This document shows, in pieces, positions 57,349 through 64,000 of a stretch of 64,000 bases of DNA. The position numbers were made by a program, and so were the translations under genes. Each line of letters starts with the position of its first letter. Within the stretch, counting starts at the first letter, position 1. Source of the stretch: Luzula sylvatica. Lineage: Eukaryota; Streptophyta; Magnoliopsida; Poales; Juncaceae. The DNA lies in the NCBI GenBank assembly GCA_946800325.1, contig OX326957.1, positions 50,240,307 to 50,304,306 of the forward strand, given 5' to 3'. Under the pieces are notes generated by a model that was not told the origin of the DNA, did not search any database, and saw nothing but the letters and a program-made list of their open reading frames with translations.

Positions 57349-58547
57349 GTGTTGCTCTCTCTCCTACAGGGTTTTGTTAGACTCACTGGCCCAATGCATC
57401 CTTTGGATGGGGACTTAACCAACATTATCGAAATTAGCCTTTTCATGGATAGACACCCGGTGGTTCCGAACCAATCAGTGGTACAGTAAAATAACTATAA
57501 CTATAACTATAACTATAACCAATCACTTAATATTGAAAATTGGAAATTTGATTTTTGATGTATGTTTGCAGAGTTTTTCATCAAAATGGTATCCGAGGTC
57601 ATCTTTCGATGCACCGGGTTTGGAGGATTATCTTTCAAGAAGCTTGAATTTGAATCGGTATGTTAAGTTTTTATTTTTAAATCATAAACCCTAATTATAT
57701 AATTTCTTAAAATGGCCATTAATTTTTTTTTTTCAATTTGCATCGACAGTAATTCTGTGTCCTTATGGAATTCAGACTCAAATCAGTATGCGAGGTTACC
57801 TATTCATCCGTCGCATTTGAAAGATTGTGTTCCAAGCAGCTCCAGTTTGAAATTTAAAAAGGACGAGCCATGTCTGATGGAGATGTTCGATAGGGAGATG
57901 TACACTCCGAGGGGGGTCATTCCAGGGCCATCTAATGAAATCTTGTCTAAAATGATAGACATTGAAGGATGTTGCCGTGTGAAGGTGATCTATGCAGCTT
58001 TGGATGATAGTGCAGATTGCTTTTTGACTATAAAGCTCCTCAAATTTAAAGGTGCTCCTTATGCTAATGTTTTTGGTCATGTTCGGACGTCAAATGGGTT
58101 GTTTGAAGGTGATGATCGTGCTAAGAGTTTAATCTATGACCGGAAGAGGGACGAAAAGCAACGTGTCAAGCCTGGACAATATATTGAATTACTGAGGCCC
58201 GTAAATGTACTTCCTATGGGAGACACGCTTAATGTCGAAGTAAACATATTGCACGAATACGTGAACTCAAAAACTGTATCAGCCATTGCGAGTGGCACGT
58301 GTTCGTTTCGGGCCAAGTGTACATATAATAATAGAATTTCTTGGCGCCGTCACGACCATGAGATTGTTGACTCAAGGAATATCAGTGGGCCATTGGGTAC
58401 AATTCAAGTCAAGGCTTATTGGTTGCCCTATTGGTGTTTCAGCTATTATAACGAATGTAAGTTTTTTTTTTTTTTTTTTTGGGTCATTATGTATGGTTTT
58501 AACATGTTTATTTAATTTGTCATGCAGATAATAATGCTTATAAATGA
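56780..58547 (+). CDS. Tandem gene copy 1: unknown protein, possibly DUF6598-like (6 exons, 397 aa)
   Basis: Exons 56780-56832, 57042-57258, 57370-57480, 57572-57657, 57750-58456 and 58528-58547; all GT-AG with consistent phases. Starts MNKAVVPSRYFARDFRSG. Recognisable stretches: YSVQIETDDENDLQKIYGKI then GFVRLTGPMHPLDGDLTNII (residues about 45-110) and, in exon 5, CCRVKVIYAALDDSADCFLT, NVFGHVRTSNGLFEGDDRAK and LPMGDTLNVEVNILHEYVNS. The pattern 'IYG.I.V.D' plus 'L.LTGP...' plus a beta-rich half resembles DUF6598, the domain also found C-terminal in cereal JIP60-type proteins; I saw this by eye only. No N-glycosidase domain, signal peptide or membrane segment. Function unknown. Introns 1 and 2 are largely CT repeats. 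The paralog starts at 62704. Confidence 0.72.
57259..57369 (+). repeat. Intron 2 of gene copy 1: (CT)n
   Basis: A 111-bp intron with donor GTCTCTCTC and acceptor CTCCTACAG; nearly all CT apart from two CATTGTGTTG interruptions. Intron 1 also begins GTA(CT)n (56833-56875). Confidence 0.8.
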
Positions 58548-58775
58548 AGATATGTTGAACAAGTACCGTCGTTAGGCTGGTAAAAACGTGCATTTTTTAG
58601 GCTGGTTAAACTATTGTGTTTTTTTAGGCTGGTTTAGTGTTTTGTATTTTCCATATTCTAATTGCTATTTGAATCTTTTTTCAATTATTAATTCATATGC
58701 CTATATATTCCTTTCATTTTAGTGTGTTGTGGACAATGTAGAGATAATAACAATAATTCAATAACGGAAAATTAT

Positions 58776-58814
<39 letters not shown>

Positions 58815-59032
58815 TTTTCCTCATACATGATGATTGAATCACCATGAGATCATCATCAATGGAGATTCTTTTCATAATAATACATTGATAATACAATGTA
58901 AAACAATGTACATAAAAATATAAATTATATTTTTCATGATAATATTAATTTGTAAAAAACATGATGTACATAATGTTAATACAATGTAAAACAATAATGT
59001 ATATATATCCTTAATGTTTGAAAACAACAAAA
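58548..59032. other. 3' flank of gene copy 1
   Basis: Three spaced copies of TTAGGCTGGT in the 3' UTR (58574-58635), a run of about 33 C at 58778-58811, then AT-rich sequence. Confidence 0.6.
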
Positions 59033-59292
59033 TTTTTTTTGAAGGAGGTTTGACAATGTGTCGAGACCTCGAATATATTAGATCAAAGAAGTAAAACGAA
59101 AGAGAGAATTTGGGGAGAATATATAAGATAATATTCTTATTTATTTTGAAGAGAATCCTAGGCCACGAATCGTGATCATTATATGTTTCTTTTTTTTATA
59201 TTGATGCCGTCGGGATTCGAACCCACAACCTCTACAACATGAGGGTTTATTGTGCTAAGCACTCAACCATCTAAGCTATGTGACCATTGGCA
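59033..59292 (-). mobile_element. tRNA-derived SINE, full copy
   Basis: On minus: A box TAGCTTAGATGGTTGAGTGC (about 59278-59259), B box GGTTCGAATCC (about 59223-59213), a 3' body and an oligo(A) tail. Imperfect 12-bp duplication GAAAA(C/T)AACAAA at 59020-59031 and 59293-59304. Confidence 0.85.
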
Positions 59293-59304
59293 GAAAATAA
59301 CAAA

Positions 59305-60303
59305 TTAGTATGTAATTTTTTTAATGAAAGGCAAAGTCTATTTGTATTAATTTGTAAGGAGTCTTTTCTTTTCTAATATTCACGCTAATATTTGATATGA
59401 AATCAACAAAACGTAACAATTAGTTGCGCATCTGGTCTATGCATATCGGGATGAACGGAAGTCTTGAAATTCAGTTATGAATTTTTTGAAATTTGCAGAA
59501 ACTGGAATGACAATACCACGACACTAAGAATTTTTACAAGTTTTTGTCAAATTTTAACGTTTTGGGTGGATCTATTTTAGACTCTATAAGGGCATTGCCT
59601 TATTTTACGAATATTAGAAGGATATTTTTGAAGTTTCCATGTTTTGGGAAAGTAATTTTAAGGGCATTACATTTCTAATCGTGTTTTTAATATTGTAGTT
59701 TCTCACAAATTACACAATTTGTGGGCGTATTTTTGACATTTTTGGCATTGAAAAGTACTATTTTAAATATTTTCACTTCGAGTAAATATTTTTATAGATA
59801 ATATGTATGTTTTTAAATTTTGTATATTGCAAGTACACTTTGGAGTATCATTAGACCTACAACAAATAGTATCGATATAAAATTTAATGTATTAAGAACA
59901 TTGATTTCTTCTTAATTTATTATAGACAAATACAATATTAATTATTTTGCATTTGTTATGCTCATTGATTAGTTATAATAAAATAATTTCCACGTACTAA
60001 TGTGTTTCACTTGCAACTATTAAATATTCACAAAATAGATCCTGCACAAAATATTAACAAATAACTACACCAATAAGAAATATGAAGCATGAATCACAAA
60101 TACAAAACAAAAACACAAGTACACAAAACGTAATAAAATTATACGAAATAAAACAAAACAAAATTTTGTACTGCAAACATGCGCAATAGCACGGGTAATG
60201 CACATCATTCAAAAAATACTCATGAAAGCATAAAAGTTAGAAAAAAAAGTATGAAATTATTTTCAAACGACAAACCCGCGCAATTGCGCGAGTACCATGC
60301 TAG
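59305..60303 (+). mobile_element. Sequence ending in a Helitron 3' terminus
   Basis: CGCGCAATTGCGCG (perfect 14-bp palindrome, about 60278-60291) followed by AGTACCATG and CTAG at 60300-60303, then T. This is a textbook Helitron 3' end. The 5' TC end is not located, so the left coordinate is only a limit. Confidence 0.55.
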
Positions 60304-60534
60304 TTCTATTCTACCTCTATACATATATACTCTACACCTTGCTAATTATTCAAATCTTTATACTACTCGGCCCGTATATTAGATAAGGAAAAGGCCCTAA
60401 TTCAGCTTATCTTATCCTTCATTTCCTTCCCGTACTCTTCTTCCAGATTCTTCCACGCCATGCTATCCACATTGCTTCCTTCGCATGCTTAATCCATCTT
60501 CGTCTTCTATACTCCATAATACCAGTTTTGTAAA

Positions 60535-61545
60535 AGGAACATTTCTGCGTGTAACTTTGTATGAAAGAAAAATTCGAAAAAAAATCTGATTTCCAAAAAT
60601 ATTCTAAAACTAGCCTAGAACTGATTTTAAAAACTCAGTACCACCTGATTTTTAAAACTCCGTGGATTAGTTAGATTAATAACCTGACTTGTGTGCACAT
60701 AAATTAAAAAAAAGGGTTTGTGAATGATTTGTGATTTAAATTACTTCATGTCCCCAGTTTTTACCATTATGTTCTCTTTGCATTAGTTAACACATATTTA
60801 ACTAATTTAATAAATTATATGTGTCATATAATTGAGAATTAATTACTATAAAATTAACGTTAATTTGAGTTCATGAATTCGAATTAAGATATACTGATTT
60901 TTAATTATATCTTTATTTAATTATAAAATTAATTAAGTGGGTTGATTATAATATGGATCATTTTGTGTGAAATTTTGGAGTAGTGTAAAATTGCACTTTA
61001 TTTCATACGGCCCATGGGCTTTCAAGAAAAGTACGAATATTAACTTTCTCCAAAATTTCCCCAACACATTCTTTGCATATTTAACAAATTTAATTATTTT
61101 ACTTAACAAATTTAACTAACATGATATTTTTAAGAATGCATAATTAATAATTAATTAGCATTAATTACATATATTAATTCAAATGAATATTCATTATATG
61201 TTAATTAATTATTAATTATCTAATATTTATTAATTATTATGTTCATTAATATGTAATTTAGTAGATAATGATGTGGTGGTACAATTTGGAGATTATTAAG
61301 TGTATATTATTTTTGGAATTGTTGACCGTATTTTATAAACCCGGTGGTTTTTGGTTTATGTGCTACACACCTGATTAAAATCCAAACTATTTAATTAAAT
61401 TAATTAAAATAACTGGTTTTAGAAATCAGTTAAAATCGGGTTTTTTTAAATCAATTATGGGTTAATTTTGAAATATTTTGAAAAAATGGGGTCATTTTTC
61501 GAAAAAAAAATCATATAGGGTCACGTCTAGAAATGCTCCTTTATG
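60535..61545. mobile_element. Long-inverted-repeat element, copy 2
   Basis: Left arm GGAACATTTCTG ... CCAAAAATATTCTAAAACTA and right arm ending CTAGAAATGCTCC, as in 23710-25615. Half of it is duplicated downstream. Confidence 0.5.
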
Positions 61546-61714
61546 AAACCTTAAATTTTTTTTTTTTTTTTTTTGAAGAAGGTTTGGCAATGTGTCGAAA
61601 TCTCTAATATATTAGATCAAAGAAATGAAACGAAAGAGAAAATTTGGAGAGAATATTTAAGACAATATTTTTTTTTTTTGGAGAGAATCCTAGACCACGA
61701 ATTAATAATTAATA
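61086..61714. repeat. 629-bp tandem duplication, unit 1
   Basis: Begins AAATTTAATTATTTTACTTA and ends inside a SINE at GACCACGAATTA. Offset to unit 2 is 629 bp, near-identical. Confidence 0.9.
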
Positions 61715-62343
61715 AAATTTAATTATTTTACTTAACAAATTTAACTAACATGATATTTTTAAGAATGCATAATTAATAATTAATTAGCATTAATTACATA
61801 TATTAATTCAAATGAATATTCATTATATGTTAATTAATTATTAATTATCTAATATTTATTAATTATTATGTTCATTAATATGTAATTTAGTAGATAATGA
61901 TGTGGTGATACAATTTGGAGATTATTAAGTGTATATTATTTTTGGAATTGTTGACCGTATTTTATAAACCCGGTGGTTTTTGGTTTATGTGCTACACCTG
62001 ATTAAAATCCAAACTATTTAATTAAATTAATTAAAATAACTGGTTTTAGAAATCAGTTAAAACCGGGTTTTTTAAATCAATTATGGGTTAATTTTGAAAT
62101 ATTTTGAAAAAATGGGGTCATTTTTCGAAAAAAAAATCATATAGGGTCACGTCTAGAAATGCTCCTTTATGAAACCTTAAATTTTTTTTTTTTTTTTTTT
62201 TTTTGAAGAAGGTTTGACAATGTGTCGAAATCTCTAATATATTAGATCAAAAAAATGAAACGAAAGAGAGAATTTGGAGAGAATATCTAAGACAATATTT
62301 TTTTTTTTTTTTGGAGAGAATCCTAGACCACGAATGGTGGTCA
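61715..62343. repeat. 629-bp tandem duplication, unit 2
   Basis: Same as unit 1 but continuing into the tRNA-like head of the SINE. Differences include loss of a CA in ACACACC and poly(T) length. Confidence 0.9.
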
Positions 62344-62458
62344 TTATAGGTTTCTTTTTTTTTATATTGATACTGCCGGGATTCGAACCCACAACCTCTA
62401 CAACATGAGAGTTTATTGTGCTGAACATTCAACCATCTAGGCTATGAAACTATTGGCT
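62185..62458 (-). mobile_element. tRNA-derived SINE, second copy
   Basis: Same family as 59033-59292: minus-strand head TAGCCTAGATGGTTGAATGT and B box GGTTCGAATCC. Unit 1 of the tandem duplication holds only its 3' body (61556-61704). Confidence 0.82.
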
Positions 62459-62614
62459 CTGAAATACTGGATTTCACGGACACTCAATTTTGAAGTGACG
62501 GAATACAGACTGGATTTGAAGACCTGAGTTTTGGAATCATACAGAAACTGGATTCAGCGTCTTGAGCTGGGTTCAACTTCAAGGCCGCTTCCCGCCTCTT
62601 TGCCGAATCACATG

Positions 62615-62622
62615 TATATAAT
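62615..62622 (+). promoter_or_regulatory. Possible TATA box of gene copy 2
   Basis: TATATAAT, 82 bp before the ATG. Confidence 0.35.
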
Positions 62623-62703
62623 ATCTAGGGTTCTCTTATTTGTCCATCGTCCCCGCCTCTTCGCCGCTGCTTTCCCCTACCTCTCGCTCAGCAGTTCCAT
62701 CAG

Positions 62704-62756
62704 ATGGAGAAGGCATTTGTACCAAGCCGATACTTTGCAAAGGATCGTAGAAGCGG

Positions 62757-62806
<50 letters not shown>

Positions 62807-64000
62807 ATAAAGCTTCTTCTTTACTGACTTGTAAAAGCTAACATTGTTGTTTGCTGGTACCGGATTGAAATACGGTACAATTGGATAAATTTGAGTTTTT
62901 ATGTGTTGTGCTATGTTAATATCAATAATTTGGCAAGTAAATGATTCCTCGGCACCTTGACTGGTTAGCAAGTAAATAATTCCTTGTGTCCCATATGATT
63001 TGTCAAATTTGGATCGGTACCAATTGTATGATCTTCTAGGTTTTGACCTACTTCTTCAAAATAATTCTACATCTTGCACCAACCCCTCAAATCCTTTTTT
63101 TAGTTTTGTTTCCATAAAAACTTTCTCAATTTGTATTTCAAATTATAATATTGAAAACAGATTAATTTTTGAAACAGATTATTCGGCCACTCAGATTAAT
63201 TTTGTATTGTAATTGTCCTTTTGTACGTTGCAGGGACTTTTTCTTCGTAGCAAAGAGGCTTACGGGTGTGCCAGTAGACCAGAATTTGAAGAGAAGACCT
63301 TCGCGTTGCTTCTGGCATATATACTCGGTGCAGTTTCAGATGCGTGATAAAAGATATCTGCCGTACATATTTGGCAAGATGAAGGTTGACGATTATGTAA
63401 TTTTTGAACGGTGTCGGGGCGATACTGGCCCTCATGGTATTGATCCAGAGGTCTCTCTCTCTCTGTCTCTCTCTCTCTGTCTATCTCTCTCTCATTGTGT
63501 ACCCTCTCTCTTACAGGGTTTTTGTAGACTCAAGGGCCCAATGCGTCCTTTTGATTGGAACTTCAACAACGAGATCAAAATTAGGGTTTACACGTGGGGC
63601 TGCCCTCCAAAGGATCTGAATCCATCACCGGTATAAGAAAACTAACTATATATATTATATTCTTCTCTTTGAGTATTTATGTTTATGTTTATGTTTATAT
63701 TTCTTGATGGTTTTGTTTTTGTTGAAGATTCAAGATGATGATGGCATAGAGGAAGATGTAGAAGATTCAGAGAGCAACAAGCGTATGAGTAAAAATGGAA
63801 CTAATTACAGGTCAGTCCTCTTATATTTAAAATCATAAACCCAAATTATATCATTTCTTAATATGCCCAGTAATTTATTTTTGAAATTTGCAGTGACAAT
63901 AATTCTGTGTCCCTTTCGAATTCTGAATCGAATTGGTGTTCGAGGTCACATTTTCTTGTACCGGATTTGGAAGGTTTTGATCCAGCAAGCGCGGCTCCTT
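62704..64000 (+). CDS. Tandem gene copy 2: paralog of 56780-58547, runs off the window
   Basis: Exons 62704-62756, 63234-63450, 63517-63630, 63728-63810 and 63894 to beyond 64000. Exons 1 and 2 are the same length as in copy 1 (53 and 217 bp). Starts MEKAFVPSRYFAKDRRSG; exon 2 gives YSVQFQMRDKRYLPYIFGKM and IFERCRGDTGPH, exon 3 GFCRLKGPMRPFDWNFNNEI, and exon 5 begins NNSVSLSNSESNWCSRSHF. Exon 4 is unlike copy 1: an acidic IQDDDGIEEDVEDSESNKRM. Intron 2 is 66 bp and CT-rich; intron 1 starts with about 20 CT units. The large C-terminal half lies outside. Function unknown, as for copy 1. Confidence 0.72.

Noticed and set aside
57028..57489. 153-codon ORF with a long Ser-Leu run
   Set aside because: The Ser-Leu run is the CT-repeat intron read through; GT-AG sites and the paralog show it is spliced out.

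Overview
This is 64 kb of a eudicot plant nuclear genome. The evidence is intron-containing genes with GT-AG junctions, plant-only families (pentatricopeptide proteins, WRC proteins, an OCTOPUS-like DUF740 protein, a TIR-NBS-TPR protein) and a dense load of plant transposons. It is AT-rich, with long TA, TAA and CT simple repeats. I cannot place it to genus. Base composition and TE content change sharply from left to right: bases 1-19000 are gene-rich, 19000-56700 are mostly repeats with one gene, and 56700-64000 hold a duplicated gene pair separated by repeats.

Left gene block (+ and - strands): a TIR-NBS-TPR (XTNX/TNP) protein (190-3051), a 57-residue mitochondrial ribosomal protein bL33 (7673-7846, minus), a P-class PPR protein (8645-10867, minus), two paralogous three-exon WRC-domain genes lying tail to tail (11380-12698 plus; 13323-14628 minus), a PLS-type PPR protein with an E-like tail (15151-16593, minus), and a six-exon SAP30-like (AFR-type) histone deacetylase complex subunit (16943-17999, minus). 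Several act in organelle gene expression, but they share no operon-like logic.

Middle repeat block: a long-inverted-repeat element enclosing two tandem MITEs; a tRNA-Leu(AAG)-like sequence lacking its T arm; a CACTA element with TTA target duplication carrying a solo LTR; an OCTOPUS-like gene (31663-32526); a TIR element in a TA repeat (34340-39004) containing a Tourist-like MITE, a very young non-autonomous LTR retroelement with an unfamiliar ORF, and an hAT-type MITE; and a decayed Ty1/copia element on the minus strand (39352-53440) whose RNase H region is split by a second, internally deleted copia relative (42004-47382), which itself carries two solo LTRs. Exact target-site duplications support most nesting steps.

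Right block: two tandem paralogs of a six-exon gene (56780-58547 complete; 62704 to the window edge) with weak resemblance to DUF6598-type domains. Their first two introns are largely CT microsatellite. Between them are tRNA-derived SINEs, a Helitron 3' terminus, another long-inverted-repeat element and a 629-bp tandem duplication.

The most unusual structures are (i) arrays of paired palindromes in the leaders of the two copia relatives, where the array layout is shared but the core motif differs throughout each array, and (ii) the young LTR element whose only ORF is a Cys/His head plus an 11-heptad acidic repeat, followed after a single stop by a same-frame basic/proline-rich repeat tail.
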